Positions 35,975 through 45,248 are shown, numbered from the stretch's first letter. The stretch is DNA of 64,000 bases from Natronoglomus mannanivorans (GCA_025517485.1 JAOPKB010000016.1:82330-146329); one strand, 5' to 3'. Numbers and translations: made by a program. The notes: generated from the sequence alone by a model not told the origin.

Positions 35975-35983
35975 AAATTTATA
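35975..35983 (+). promoter_or_regulatory. Likely TATA box of the WHy-domain gene
   Basis: TTTATA at 35978-35983, within an AT-rich stretch, lies 32 bases before the ATG at 36016. It would place the transcription start almost at the ATG, a leaderless arrangement common in haloarchaea. Confidence 0.45.
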
Positions 35984-36015
35984 CGTCAGTGTCGACTACT
36001 GCTTTCAGATCATCG

Positions 36016-37266
36016 ATGAGTATCGGGACAGCCAAATCACTCCTCTTCGGAAGCGTGGTCCGCATCGTCGTGACGCTTACCCTCTCGCTCGTCGTCGTCG
36101 TCGGCGGCGCGTTCGCAGCCGGGATAATCGGTATTCCGGCTCTCGAGTCAATCGACAACGAGTTCGGCGAGGTGACCGACGAGCGGACCGAGATTCTGAC
36201 GTCTCTGACGGTCCACAATCCGAATCCGATCGGCGCCGGTGCTGCCGAGGTCTCAGCCGAGTACACCGTCGGCATGAACGGCGTCGAAATGGCTCGCGGC
36301 GGCGGTTCCGACATCCGTCTCGAGCCGGGGACGTCGACCGAAACGTTCTCGACGCGGATGCACAACGAGCGGATTCCGGACTGGTGGGTGAGCCACATAC
36401 AGAACGGTGAGGAGACCGAGGTCGTCGTCGACGCGACGGTCTCGAGCGGTGCGCTCGGGCGGAGCACGGACGTGACCGATCGACGGACGATCGAGACGGA
36501 CCTCATTTCGCAGTTCGATTCCGACGAGACGCGGCCGATCGACGCGAACAGTCCGCTCACCAGCGATCCGATTCTCTACGTCAACAGTACCCGTGCGAAC
36601 TGGGGCGAGGTCGACGAACAGACCACCGAACTCGATCTCCGATTCGACATGTACAATCCCAAGTCCCACGACATTCCGGTCACCCGGCTCGGCTACACCA
36701 TCTACATGAACGGTCTCGTCGTCGGCGACGGCGAGACGACCAGCGAGCACCTCCTGCGATCCAAGCAGGTCACGACAGTCGACACGACAACACGCATTCA
36801 GAACACGCACCTCGACGACTGGTGGGTGACACACTTGCAAAACGGCGAAGAGACCGCCCTCCGGATCGAGTTCGACGCTCGAGTCGAACTTCCCGTGGTC
36901 GGATCGACCATCACGCTCCCACTCGAGGAACTCACCTACGAGGAGACGATCGAGACCGACATCTGGGGGAACGAGAACGAAACCGAGTCGACGCCCGATG
37001 CGGCCGACGGCTCTTCGAACCCCGAGACTAACTTCGACGCCGGATCCGACGGATCCAGTGACGGGACCGACACGGCGACACCGGTTCTCGATCGGACGAA
37101 CGATGGTGCCCCTCCAGTGGACAGGACGCTCGAGCGAGACGACGCGAGCGACGACGAACAGAGCGAACCGCCGGACGACGGCGGCATCCTCTCGGGACTC
37201 CCGATCTCGAGTGCGACTGACGGCCGTTTCATCGCCACCGACCGTTCGGCCTCAGTCCGTCCGTAG
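36016..37266 (+). CDS. Membrane-anchored protein with two LEA14/WHy domains
   Basis: A 416-residue protein. One hydrophobic N-terminal segment (about residues 13-40, VVRIVVTLTLSLVVVVGGAFAA) is an anchor or signal. Then come two repeats of a WHy-type (water stress and hypersensitive response) beta domain: TVHNPNPIGAGAAEVSAEYTV..MNG, and FDMYNPKSHDIPVTRLGYTIYMNG. Each repeat ends with a similar DWWVxHxQNGEET element (about residues 119-131 and 273-285). The last 100 residues are a Ser/Asp/Pro-rich tail. Family members are linked to desiccation or stress protection; a role here is inferred from fold only. Confidence 0.8.
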   Translation: MSIGTAKSLLFGSVVRIVVTLTLSLVVVVGGAFAAGIIGIPALESIDNEFGEVTDERTEILTSLTVHNPNPIGAGAAEVSAEYTVGMNGVEMARGGGSDIRLEPGTSTETFSTRMHNERIPDWWVSHIQNGEETEVVVDATVSSGALGRSTDVTDRRTIETDLISQFDSDETRPIDANSPLTSDPILYVNSTRANWGEVDEQTTELDLRFDMYNPKSHDIPVTRLGYTIYMNGLVVGDGETTSEHLLRSKQVTTVDTTTRIQNTHLDDWWVTHLQNGEETALRIEFDARVELPVVGSTITLPLEELTYEETIETDIWGNENETESTPDAADGSSNPETNFDAGSDGSSDGTDTATPVLDRTNDGAPPVDRTLERDDASDDEQSEPPDDGGILSGLPISSATDGRFIATDRSASVRP

Positions 37267-37486
37267 TCAGCGTTACACGCTCTCACTCGAGTCTCCCGCG
37301 GATTCGATACGTTCGTCCCGTCCCCCGTACTATCGATCATCGAACGTCCAGCGGCCGGTGACGTGTCACGGATGATACTCGAGGACACGTCGGAGTGAGT
37401 GTGACTGTGAGTACGAGTGCGAGTGTGAACGGAAGGACACGAACGCAGGAGCGATGAAGACTGAACCGGGCCGAAAACGGCGCCGA

Positions 37487-38518
37487 CTAGTTGATCGACA
37501 TGTGCTCGGACTCCTCGTTGAGCGCGAGGTTCGCTGCGATCTCGGCATTTCGCATCGCGTATTGGGCGGTCTGCTGGAGGCTGACGAGTACCTCTCGAAC
37601 CTGCAGGAGGTCCTGATTCTCCATCTCCGGCAACCCGTTGAGGATCTCACGTTCGTGATCGCTGATCTCGTGGAACAGCTGTCGGGCTTCGATCGTCCGA
37701 TCGTAATCTCGAGAGACCGCCGCTTCGACGGCGATCGAGGTGATCTCGTCGACCTGTTCGGTCAACTCTCGAATCTCGCGCATCGTGGCGTTGTCCACGT
37801 TGAGCGTGTGACCTTCGGTCTCCATGACGATGTCCGCGATGTCCTCGGCGTTGTCCGCCGTGAGTTCGAGGTTCTTCGCGATCGAGCGGTAACCGATCAG
37901 CGGGAAGCCGCTGTCGAGGTCGACCGCACGCGCGAGATTCGGGTTCTGGTAGGCCGTGAAGATCAGGCGAAGCAGGAGGACGAAGATCTTGTTCGCCTGC
38001 CGCTCCCGGTTGAGCGCCCGCTGTGCGAGGTCCGGATTGCCGTGGGCCAGCGCTTTGATGGCTTCACCGCGCATCGTCCGGCCGGTTCGTTCGAGTCGCT
38101 CTAAGAGGTTGTCGAGCGTGAAGTCCTCGGGGTCGACCGAGCACCGGATGGAGATGCTCTCGGGAGTCTCCTCGATGACGCCGAGGCCCATGAGCTGCGT
38201 CTCGGCCTTGTAGACGGCGTTGATGTGTTCGGAATTGAGTGCGCCGTTCGCGTTCTCGATGCGGATGACCCGCCGACCGAGGACGTACTGGGCGACGATC
38301 GCTCGTTCGACGGCGTCGGCGTCGAGGTTGTCGGCGTGGATGATTGCCTCCGTCTCCTCGGAGTTGGCCGACTCCGGCATGACCGTCAGCGTTCCTTTGC
38401 CGCTCATCCGGATCGACACCTCGTCCCCCTTCTCGACGTCGTGTTCGGACGCCCACTCCGCTGGAAGCGTCATCGCCAGCGTAGAGGGTCCCAATCGCTG
38501 TACTTTCCGCGTTTCCAT
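37487..38518 (-). CDS. AbrB-PhoU phosphate-uptake-like regulator
   Basis: A 343-residue protein. Residues 1-45 form an AbrB/SpoVT-type DNA-binding swapped hairpin (RKVQRLGPSTLAMTLPAEWA, then GDEVSIRM). The rest contains PhoU-type helical bundles: NLLERLERTGRTMRGEAI and LELTADNAEDIADIVME. Such fusions are archaeal PhoU homologues thought to regulate phosphate transport genes; no pst genes lie nearby. The start is the ATG at 38518, preceded within 50 bases by an AT-rich TATA-like region. Confidence 0.85.
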   Translation of the reverse strand: METRKVQRLGPSTLAMTLPAEWASEHDVEKGDEVSIRMSGKGTLTVMPESANSEETEAIIHADNLDADAVERAIVAQYVLGRRVIRIENANGALNSEHINAVYKAETQLMGLGVIEETPESISIRCSVDPEDFTLDNLLERLERTGRTMRGEAIKALAHGNPDLAQRALNRERQANKIFVLLLRLIFTAYQNPNLARAVDLDSGFPLIGYRSIAKNLELTADNAEDIADIVMETEGHTLNVDNATMREIRELTEQVDEITSIAVEAAVSRDYDRTIEARQLFHEISDHEREILNGLPEMENQDLLQVREVLVSLQQTAQYAMRNAEIAANLALNEESEHMSIN

Positions 38519-38611
38519 ACCCTGGGATAGGGTTTAGTACCCCTTAATCTTGACTATATGGCCATTATACATGGACTACTGTGGTTATACCCCTAGGTGG
38601 TGTACTGAGAT

Positions 38612-39772
38612 TCAAACGATCTGCACCAGACGAGTCGTGAATCGTCCAGTTCTGACCTTCTGCCAGCCCCGAAGCGAGTCGTCGATCCGCTCGTCGTCGG
38701 TATCCACGCGAAGGGAGTCCAAGCCGTCGAGTTTCTCGTCCGACGCGACGATCTCGACGTCTCGAGCGCGGTCGATCACGGCCGGCGAGATCTGGTGGTT
38801 TCCCCGTCCGAAGACGAATCCCTGACCGCCGATCGGCGAGACGACGATCACGATCGGTTCCGCGAGGACCTCGAGGATCTCCGACTCGGAGGCGTCTCGA
38901 GCGAGGAGGTGGCCGTCCTGACCGTCTGCGTTCGTCTCCTCGGTCGACCGAGCCCGCCAGACGTCGACGCCGAGTGGCGAGGCGTCGATACCGAGTTCCG
39001 ACTCGATCGCGCCGACGGTGCTCCCGGGACCGAAGACGTAGGTCGTCCCGGGCTCGACTTCGCGTGCGAACCCGCGTGCGAGCGAGTCGACGCTGCCGCT
39101 CGCGAGTTGCTTGCTCGCCTGAAGTTGTTCGGCGACGGGAACCGGAACGACGGCCTTCAACTCTGCGCGGACCTCTCCCTCACGGTAGGCCGCTTCGTCG
39201 ATGTCGTTGACTTCTCGAGGCTCGACACGCTCGAACTCGGCGGCGATTCGGCCCGCTTCGGTCGGGCTCACGCCGAAGACCGAGGAGTACACCTTGACGC
39301 CGGCGGGAACGCCGAGCATCGGTGTACGTTTGCTCTCCTCGCCACTTTCGTTGTCGTTCTCGCCCTCGCTCTCGTCTTCGTACGCCGTCAACACCTCGGC
39401 GACGTCGACGGCCGTCCCGTCCCCGCCGACGAAGAGGACGAGGTCGACGCCCCGCTCGAGGAAGGCCTCGACCGCCGCTCGAGTATCGTCGGCTGTGGTA
39501 TCGCCCTCCGAATTTACCTCGGGATCGTATACGACCGTCGGCTCGTACCCCACCGCTCGAACCTGGTCGGCACCCATCTCACCCGCCGCCGTGTAGACCG
39601 TGAGGTCGGGACGGCGCTGGAACAGTGCGTCGAGGGCCTCGGTGGCCCGGTCGGGTGCCCGCGGTGTCGCGCCACGTCGACGTGCTTCCGCGAGTTTCCC
39701 GTCGGTTCCTTTCAATCCGACCCGACCACCCATCCCGGCGATCGGATTGACGACCACGCCGATGGTGTCCAT
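38612..39772 (-). CDS. ATP-NAD kinase-like protein (AcoX/NADK superfamily)
   Basis: A 386-residue protein of the diacylglycerol/NAD kinase superfamily. The ATP/NAD-binding signature GGDGTAVDV is at about residues 116-124. An N-terminal VVVNPIAGMGG (residues 6-16) is typical of the branch annotated as ATP-NAD kinase or AcoX-like. An acidic low-complexity insertion (EDESEGENDNESGEESK) lies at about residues 130-146, directly after the nucleotide-binding motif. The true substrate (NAD, polyphosphate or another) is not determined by sequence. Confidence 0.8.
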   Translation of the reverse strand: MDTIGVVVNPIAGMGGRVGLKGTDGKLAEARRRGATPRAPDRATEALDALFQRRPDLTVYTAAGEMGADQVRAVGYEPTVVYDPEVNSEGDTTADDTRAAVEAFLERGVDLVLFVGGDGTAVDVAEVLTAYEDESEGENDNESGEESKRTPMLGVPAGVKVYSSVFGVSPTEAGRIAAEFERVEPREVNDIDEAAYREGEVRAELKAVVPVPVAEQLQASKQLASGSVDSLARGFAREVEPGTTYVFGPGSTVGAIESELGIDASPLGVDVWRARSTEETNADGQDGHLLARDASESEILEVLAEPIVIVVSPIGGQGFVFGRGNHQISPAVIDRARDVEIVASDEKLDGLDSLRVDTDDERIDDSLRGWQKVRTGRFTTRLVQIV

Positions 39773-40026
39773 GCCCGGGCTATGTCACTCCCGTGCAAAA
39801 GCCGTGTGGGCTTTTCGGGCCTCGAGGATCGACCCTCGATGAACGAAGCGGCCGCCGGTCCTCCTTCGCTCGATCGTACGACGAGCCCGTGATCGACGTG
39901 CGTATGAACTGTGTACCACTATACGAATTCGTCTGGTCGCGTCGAGACGAGCGACGACCCAGCGGAGCTGCGTGCCGTCCACACGACTTCTGAAAGGTTA
40001 AGAGGACGGCGGACACACCGGCGCAC

Positions 40027-40158
40027 ATGAACGAACTGACCTACGCGATCCTCGAGACCGACGCTGAGACTGCCCTCCCGATGGAAATCGTCGGCTGGGC
40101 TGTGTTAGGTGTGAGCCTGCTGATCACCGTCGCCTGGCTGTTCTATCTCTATCGGTAA
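40027..40158 (+). CDS. 43-residue single-helix membrane protein
   Basis: ATG at 40027 to TAA at 40158. The product has a polar N-terminus (MNELTYAILETDAETALPM) and one hydrophobic helix (EIVGWAVLGVSLLITVAWLFYLY), ending in Arg. It is short, but the composition and clear single transmembrane segment suggest a real gene. A GC-rich region separates it from the opposite-facing kinase gene. The function is unknown. Confidence 0.55.
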   Translation: MNELTYAILETDAETALPMEIVGWAVLGVSLLITVAWLFYLYR

Positions 40159-40204
40159 ACGGCATCAGCGAGAGTCCGATCGACCGGTGCCTGACACCGC
40201 GTAC

Positions 40205-40909
40205 TCAGGACGCCGAATCCGGATCGATTTCCTCGACCCGCTCACGAACCCACGCAGCGGCCGCGTCGGTCAGTTCTTCGTCCGTACTTTCGATCGAGAT
40301 CCGAACGCCGTCGCCGGGATAGCTTCCGACGGTAACCTCGAACTCCTCGCGAAGTTCCTCGAGACGACCGACGAGCGCACTCTCGGGTTCGTCGGCGACG
40401 ACGACCTCTCGGAACACCGGGTGGCCGGTGAACTCGTCGGCGACAGTCTCGAACATCGTCTTCATCTCCTCGGGGACGCCCGGCAGGACGTAGACGCTCT
40501 CGACCACTGCGCCGGGCGCGACGCCGACGTCGTTGTGGAGCGGGCGAGCACCCCGCGGCAGGTCGGCGGTGCCTTCGGTTAGATCTTCGCGCGTATAGCC
40601 GCCCTCCTCGGTGAGCCAGGCGAGTGCTTCGTCGTTGCGCTCGAGCGACCGACCGAAGGCAGCGGCGATGCCGGCCATCGTGACGTCGTCGTGTGTGGGG
40701 CCGAGTCCGCCGGTGACGACGACCACGTCGTACTCTGCGCGGTACTCGTTGACGACGCGAGCGATATCCGTGACGCGGTCGGGAACCGTCGTCACGCGTT
40801 CGACGTCGACGCCGCGTTCGTGCAGTCGTCGACAGAGCCACGTCGCGTTGGTGTTCGTCGTCCGCCCCGCTAGCAACTCGGCGCCGACCGTGACGAGCGC
40901 TCCGTTCAT
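40205..40909 (-). CDS. CinA-like molybdopterin-binding domain protein
   Basis: A 234-residue protein with the MoCF/CinA-type fold. Motifs: GAELLAGRTTNTNATWL, then VVVTGGLGPTHDD with the Thr-Gly-Gly-Leu-Gly-Pro-Thr segment, and LPGVPEEM. CinA proteins act in nucleotide (NMN/ADP-ribose) repair; this form lacks the C-terminal amidohydrolase domain and so would only have the pyrophosphatase or binding part. Its start at 40909 faces a regulator gene at 41046. Confidence 0.85.
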   Translation of the reverse strand: MNGALVTVGAELLAGRTTNTNATWLCRRLHERGVDVERVTTVPDRVTDIARVVNEYRAEYDVVVVTGGLGPTHDDVTMAGIAAAFGRSLERNDEALAWLTEEGGYTREDLTEGTADLPRGARPLHNDVGVAPGAVVESVYVLPGVPEEMKTMFETVADEFTGHPVFREVVVADEPESALVGRLEELREEFEVTVGSYPGDGVRISIESTDEELTDAAAAWVRERVEEIDPDSAS

Positions 40910-40980
40910 ACTCGAGGTTCGGGCCGAACCGTCAAATGCGTCCCGTCACGACTCGTCCTGTGTTCGGAGCACGAAATTAG

Positions 40981-40990
40981 TATATAAACT
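40981..40990 (+). promoter_or_regulatory. TATA-like element upstream of the HTH regulator
   Basis: TATATAAACT at 40981-40990 in an AT-rich 136-base divergent spacer, 55 bases before the ATG at 41046. A second AT-rich stretch lies at 41012-41040. The element could serve the plus-strand regulator; the minus-strand promoter is not clear. Confidence 0.4.
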
Positions 40991-41045
40991 GCAACTTCAG
41001 ATAACCACAAGATTCACTTTTGATAATTGGATATGGTATATCGTG

Positions 41046-41405
41046 ATGTCACGTGGTGGTTGGACGGAACAGCCAGATCAAGAATCGAACGCGCTTCTCT
41101 CGGCACTGGGGAGCAAGTATAGTGCAGAAATTCTCTGTGCGGCGGGGACGCCGAAATCGGCGCAGGCACTGAGCGAAGACATCGAAATACCGATCGCGAC
41201 CTGCTATCGGCGAATCGAAGAACTCGTCGATGCCGGACTGCTCGAGTGTGAGGGGCGACAGCTCTCCGAAGAGGGACGACGGACGAACATCTATCGACGA
41301 ACGCTCGACGAGATCGAGGTCGACTTCAGCAGTGAGGAGCCCCAGTTTTCACAGAAACGGCGAACAGAGGCCAAGAATCGATTACAGGACCAACGAACCG
41401 ACTGA
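41046..41405 (+). CDS. ArsR/MarR-like winged-helix regulator
   Basis: A 119-residue transcription regulator. The core is a winged helix: ALLSALGSKYSAEILCAAGTP, AQALSEDIEIPIATCYRRIEELVDAGLLE, then a wing around GRRTNIYRRTLDEIEV. It recalls the haloarchaeal helix-turn-helix family that senses via helical dimerisation. The start is the ATG at 41046, though a GTG lies just upstream. The target is unknown; the neighbour CinA-like gene shares the spacer. Confidence 0.78.
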   Translation: MSRGGWTEQPDQESNALLSALGSKYSAEILCAAGTPKSAQALSEDIEIPIATCYRRIEELVDAGLLECEGRQLSEEGRRTNIYRRTLDEIEVDFSSEEPQFSQKRRTEAKNRLQDQRTD

Positions 41406-41675
41406 GTGGGCTATTCGTCGTCGTTTTCGGTCGTCTGTTTCGATAGCCCGCGCGACTTCGGTACTCGGTACCCCTTTCAACGAAGCGGTAGCGCGGAGTC
41501 CCCCCTCCTCAAGCGCGAGCACAGTGGGCGGTAGGGAGGGGAGGAGCGCGTTCGTATCCACCTGCGAAACCTGTGATTCGGGTGTGTTCAGACTCGAGGC
41601 CTTCCGAACCGTCGGCGTTCGCGATTCGTCGAGTCCGCAGAACGGCCGAGGGACCCAACGGAGGGGCGGTTACGG

Positions 41676-42656
41676 TCACTCGGCGGTATCGTCCTGCTGT
41701 CGCTCCCGTTTCACGGTCGTCACGTAGATCCCCGCGAGTACGACCAGTCCGCCGCCGATGGTGACCGCGTCGGGAACCTCCGAAAGTAAGACGAACGCGA
41801 GCACCGTCGCACCTACCGGTTCGCCCAACCAGGCGACGCTCACCACGACCGACTCGAGGTGTTTCAACACCCAGTTGACGATCGTATGACCGAGGACGCC
41901 GGGGCCGATCGCCATCGCGAGAAAGAGGAGCCACTCGCGGCCGGGGTAACCGAGAAAGGCGTGACCCTGCGCGCCGACGATCGCGGCGAGCGTGAGCGCA
42001 CAGGCCGTGTAGACGACGGTGACGTAGGGGAACAGCGAGACGCGCTGGCGGATCGATCGCCCGGCGAGGACGTAGCCCGCCACGGTGATCGCGCCCAGCA
42101 TCGCCAGCGAGTTGCCGTACAGCGTCGTGTCCGAGATCGGTGCCTGCCCGGCGTCGCCGAAGGACATCGCTGCGGCACCGACGATCGCGACGAGGATGCC
42201 GATCACGGTGACGCGATCGACGCGTTCGCCCAACAGGAGTGCAGCGCCGATCGCGACGAAGATCGGCTGGGTCTGGACTAGCGTCACGCTCGCCGCGACG
42301 CTCGTGTGGTTCAGGCTCTCGAACCAGGCTGCGAAGTGGATCGCCAGCGCGACACCCGCGATAGCGGCGAAACCGCTGTCTCGAGCGGATAACCGGGCGA
42401 AGTCGGCGCGGTCTCGAGAACGGAGGAGTGCGAACGGTGCGATCAGCAGCGTCGTGAACACGACCCGATAGAGGGCCGCGACCGAACTCGGGGCCTGACT
42501 CCAGCGGACGAGAATGGCGCTCGTACTCGCCGCGACGATGGCGAACGCGAGGGCTGCGACGGGGGTCACTTGCACGTCGAAGTCGAGATCGGGCCGCGGG
42601 TACACGTCAATCACGTGTTCGGGTCGGTCCAAAGCGGTGACGGTAGCGGCACGCAC
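41676..42656 (-). CDS. EamA/DMT family transporter
   Basis: A 326-residue membrane protein with about ten transmembrane helices and the two EamA repeats: AALYRVVFTTLLIAPFALL with TSVAASVTLVQTQPIFVAIGAALLLGERV in the first, and LESVVVSVAWLGEPVGATVLAFVLLSEV in the second. The start used is the GTG at 42656; a more internal start near the first helix (about residue 30) is possible and would leave more promoter room against the divergent gene. The exported metabolite is unknown. Confidence 0.88.
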   Translation of the reverse strand: MRAATVTALDRPEHVIDVYPRPDLDFDVQVTPVAALAFAIVAASTSAILVRWSQAPSSVAALYRVVFTTLLIAPFALLRSRDRADFARLSARDSGFAAIAGVALAIHFAAWFESLNHTSVAASVTLVQTQPIFVAIGAALLLGERVDRVTVIGILVAIVGAAAMSFGDAGQAPISDTTLYGNSLAMLGAITVAGYVLAGRSIRQRVSLFPYVTVVYTACALTLAAIVGAQGHAFLGYPGREWLLFLAMAIGPGVLGHTIVNWVLKHLESVVVSVAWLGEPVGATVLAFVLLSEVPDAVTIGGGLVVLAGIYVTTVKRERQQDDTAE

Positions 42657-42713
42657 GGTGTGTGGTCGACCTGTCTCCCGTACAATTATTCACACCGACT
42701 CCGTAGTTCGTGT

Positions 42714-43100
42714 ATGGGCAGTGACAGCGGCGGACGAAACTACAGTCTCACGGAAATCTTCGCCATCAAGTTCGTCCTCGCCGATATCGTTATCATCGCA
42801 ACGTTGCTCTTTGCCGGCCCGATCTACGCACTGGCGATCACTGCGCTTCTCGTGGTCAGCGTCTTTCTGGTCTGGTATCTCATGCAACGGACGGAGGCCG
42901 CCGAGGACCGGACGCGAGCCGCCGATTCGGAGGACGAGACGGCAGCGCTCGACCCCGTCACGAAACTCCAGCATCGCTACGCAGACGGGGACCTCACCGA
43001 AGCGGAGTTCGAAGCGAAACTCGAGCAGGTGATCGACGCCAACGAACGGGCCGAACGCGCGGGGATCGAGACCAGAGAGCTCTCGCTCGAGCGAGAGTGA
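42714..43100 (+). CDS. SHOCT-domain membrane protein
   Basis: A 128-residue protein. Two adjacent hydrophobic helices (about residues 15-34 and 38-57) are followed by an acidic segment and a C-terminal SHOCT domain (LDPVTKLQHRYADGDLTEAEFEAKLEQVI). SHOCT domains are oligomerisation modules. The start is the ATG at 42714. The function is unknown. Confidence 0.78.
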   Translation: MGSDSGGRNYSLTEIFAIKFVLADIVIIATLLFAGPIYALAITALLVVSVFLVWYLMQRTEAAEDRTRAADSEDETAALDPVTKLQHRYADGDLTEAEFEAKLEQVIDANERAERAGIETRELSLERE

Positions 43101-43144
43101 GTGTATTGGAGTGACGAAGGACCGAAACGAGGGGCGAAATCGCC

Positions 43145-43714
43145 TCACTCGGCGTCGGCGGGGACGTCGAAGTCGTGGAACCGCTCGCCTTTCTCTTTGC
43201 TCAGGATGTCGAGTGCGGCCGCGGCACCGTCGCCCGCAGAGATGATCGCCTGCCACTTCTCGGCACGAGCGGTCGCGCCGGTCGCGTAGGCGTCGTCGAC
43301 GCTGGTCTCCATGTCGATGTCGACCTCGATGGGGCCGTCTTCGGTCGTCTCACAGCCGAGGTCCTCCGCGAGACCGCGGTTCGTTCCCGTCGCGAAGACG
43401 ACGTAGTCTGCCTCGTACTCGTACTCGCTCTCCCCGTCTTCTGTCTCGACGGTGAATCCGTCTCCGTCAGTTTCGACCGAGGTCACCTGCTCGCCCTGTA
43501 CGCGTTCGACGCCGAACTCGTCGACCTGCTCGCGGGAGTCCTCCACGAACTGGGTACCGTCTTCGCTCTCGAGTCCCAGATAGTTGAACAGGTGGGCCTT
43601 GTGCATCCAGGTCTTGTCCGTGTCGAAGACCGTGGTCTCGAGGCCGTTTTTCGCAGTGAACAGGCCGGCGCTCAGGCCGGCAGGGCCGCCGCCGACGACG
43701 ATAACGTCCGTCAT
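43145..43714 (-). CDS. Short FAD-dependent oxidoreductase (thioredoxin reductase-like half)
   Basis: A 189-residue flavoprotein. The FAD-binding GGGPAGLSAG at 8-17 and the second FAD contact DAYATGATARAEKWQAI near the C-terminus are present. The central NADPH-binding domain and the redox-active CxxC pair of thioredoxin reductase are missing, so it cannot be a classical thioredoxin reductase. Small forms of this kind occur in haloarchaea, in my recollection. The partner is unknown. Confidence 0.8.
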   Translation of the reverse strand: MTDVIVVGGGPAGLSAGLFTAKNGLETTVFDTDKTWMHKAHLFNYLGLESEDGTQFVEDSREQVDEFGVERVQGEQVTSVETDGDGFTVETEDGESEYEYEADYVVFATGTNRGLAEDLGCETTEDGPIEVDIDMETSVDDAYATGATARAEKWQAIISAGDGAAAALDILSKEKGERFHDFDVPADAE

Positions 43715-43759
43715 ACGCGAGTCGACTACGGCCCCGCTGATAAAAGCTGGGTCAGCCGT

Positions 43760-44266
43760 TCAATCGAGGGCTGTGGCGTGTCGTCGCTGCTCGAGTAACG
43801 CCTTCGTCTTCTCGTGGCGCGTGCGGAACATTCCCTCGAATCCGACCGACGAGAACGGCTCGAGTGCGTCACCCAGCGGGCCGAAGGGGAGTTCGTACTC
43901 GACGTGGTCCCGAAGGAGCGTCCGCTCACCGTCGGCGTAGAACGAGTGGACGTGAACCCAGCGATCGAACGGCCCGTCGACCATCTCGTCGCGAAAGTAC
44001 GCCACCCCGTCGGCTCGCTCGCGGTCGGTGATCCGCGAGGTCCAGTACTGTCGTGGGCCGACGCCACCGGGACGCATCGACATCGAAATCTCCGACCCCG
44101 CCTCGAGAACGTCGGGGTCCGATTCCCCGTCGGGGCCGACGACCGACTCGATTCGCAGCCCGAGCCACTCCGGAGTCAGCGCCTCCAGTCCAGAAACGCG
44201 TGAGTGAAAGTCCCAGACTGACTCGAGTGGCGCGTCGATAGACGATTTGCGCTCGTAGCTCGCCAT
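43760..44266 (-). CDS. SRPBCC-fold protein
   Basis: A 168-residue protein with the START/Bet v1 pocket fold: YERKSSIDAPLESVWDFHSRV at the start, WTSRITDRE in the middle strands, DHVEYELPFGPLGDAL before the C-terminal helix. The family includes ligand-binding proteins and lipid-transfer proteins. No catalytic residues can be assigned. It lies 45 bases from the FAD gene on the same strand, so co-transcription is possible. Confidence 0.78.
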   Translation of the reverse strand: MASYERKSSIDAPLESVWDFHSRVSGLEALTPEWLGLRIESVVGPDGESDPDVLEAGSEISMSMRPGGVGPRQYWTSRITDRERADGVAYFRDEMVDGPFDRWVHVHSFYADGERTLLRDHVEYELPFGPLGDALEPFSSVGFEGMFRTRHEKTKALLEQRRHATALD

Positions 44267-44313
44267 TAGGTCGTGGTACGCACTCGAGACAAAAAACGAC
44301 GAGGGCTCCGCTC

Positions 44314-44742
44314 TTACTTCAATCGTTCCTGCAAGAAAGACGGGTGAGCTGCCGTCACGCCATCGATCTCGAGAATATCCGTCGAGATGATGTCGCCGAG
44401 TTCGTCGCCGTCGGCCGCGCGCACTTCGGCCATCAGCATGTGATCGCCGCTGGAACTGTAGAGGGCTTCGACCTCCGTCAAGTCCTTGAGTGACTTCGTC
44501 GCCTCGACGTAGCGCTCGCTGGCGACGTCGATCCCGACGAGGGCGATCGTCTGACTCGAGAGTTTCTTCGGATCCACGTCGGCCGAGTAGCCGACGATCA
44601 CTCCGTCTTCCTCGAGTTGTTTGATGTACTTTCGGACCGTCGGCTTGGAGACCTCGGCCCGATCCGCGATTTCGGCGTAGGACGCCTGTGCATCCTCCTC
44701 GAGAACCTGGAGGATGCGTTCTCCCGTAGATCGGCTACTCAT
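44314..44742 (-). CDS. Lrp/AsnC family transcription regulator
   Basis: A 142-residue regulator. An N-terminal winged helix (ERILQVLEEDAQASYAEIADRAEVSKPTVRKYIKQLE) is followed by a RAM/AsnC ligand-binding domain (TIALVGIDVASERYVEATKSLKDL). Such haloarchaeal Lrp proteins respond to amino acids and often control amino-acid metabolism or porAB-type genes. The start is the ATG at 44742, next to an AT-rich promoter-like stretch (44758-44790). Confidence 0.9.
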   Translation of the reverse strand: MSSRSTGERILQVLEEDAQASYAEIADRAEVSKPTVRKYIKQLEEDGVIVGYSADVDPKKLSSQTIALVGIDVASERYVEATKSLKDLTEVEALYSSSGDHMLMAEVRAADGDELGDIISTDILEIDGVTAAHPSFLQERLK

Positions 44743-44927
44743 GTCGTTCTATTTTGCTCGGGCGGAAAAATATCTTTTGTATCCGAAAATCCATACTCGA
44801 TGACGTGAACAGTGGGTGGATCAGTCGCCATCGGGCGGTGAGGAGTGGAGTCGAGAGGTGAAGAAATGTGAACTCGATTCGGTGATCGACCGTCGGACTT
44901 ATTCGCTCACCGGACCCACTCCCACCG

Positions 44928-45248
44928 ATGGCCGACTTCGACCTCATCATGGGCGCGTTCTGGATCATCTGCGGACTGGTGATCCTCGTCCCGGCGTCGT
45001 TGATCGCCCGGGGACGGGCCGATCTACACGTTCACTACGACGAGAGCGTCGATCCCGCGTACGTCTCCCGGCGGGCCGGGATCACCGCGATCGCGATGGG
45101 TGTGCTCCCGGTTACGTACGGACTGTTCCAGATCACGTACGGCTACCACCCCTACGCGTTCGGTGGCTTGCTCCTCTCGTTGCTCGTGTTGAGTTCGCTT
45201 ACGAAGCGGTTCGCACAGGGATGGGGGTCGGGCGACCGCACTCCCTGA
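44928..45248 (+). CDS. Three-helix membrane protein
   Basis: A 106-residue protein with three hydrophobic helices: about residues 7-27, 47-67 (GITAIAMGVLPVTYGLFQI) and 76-90 (GGLLLSLLVLSSL). A polar loop with HVHYDESVDP lies between the first and second. No function is recognised. It is isolated between the Lrp regulator and the porAB operon. Confidence 0.65.
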   Translation: MADFDLIMGAFWIICGLVILVPASLIARGRADLHVHYDESVDPAYVSRRAGITAIAMGVLPVTYGLFQITYGYHPYAFGGLLLSLLVLSSLTKRFAQGWGSGDRTP

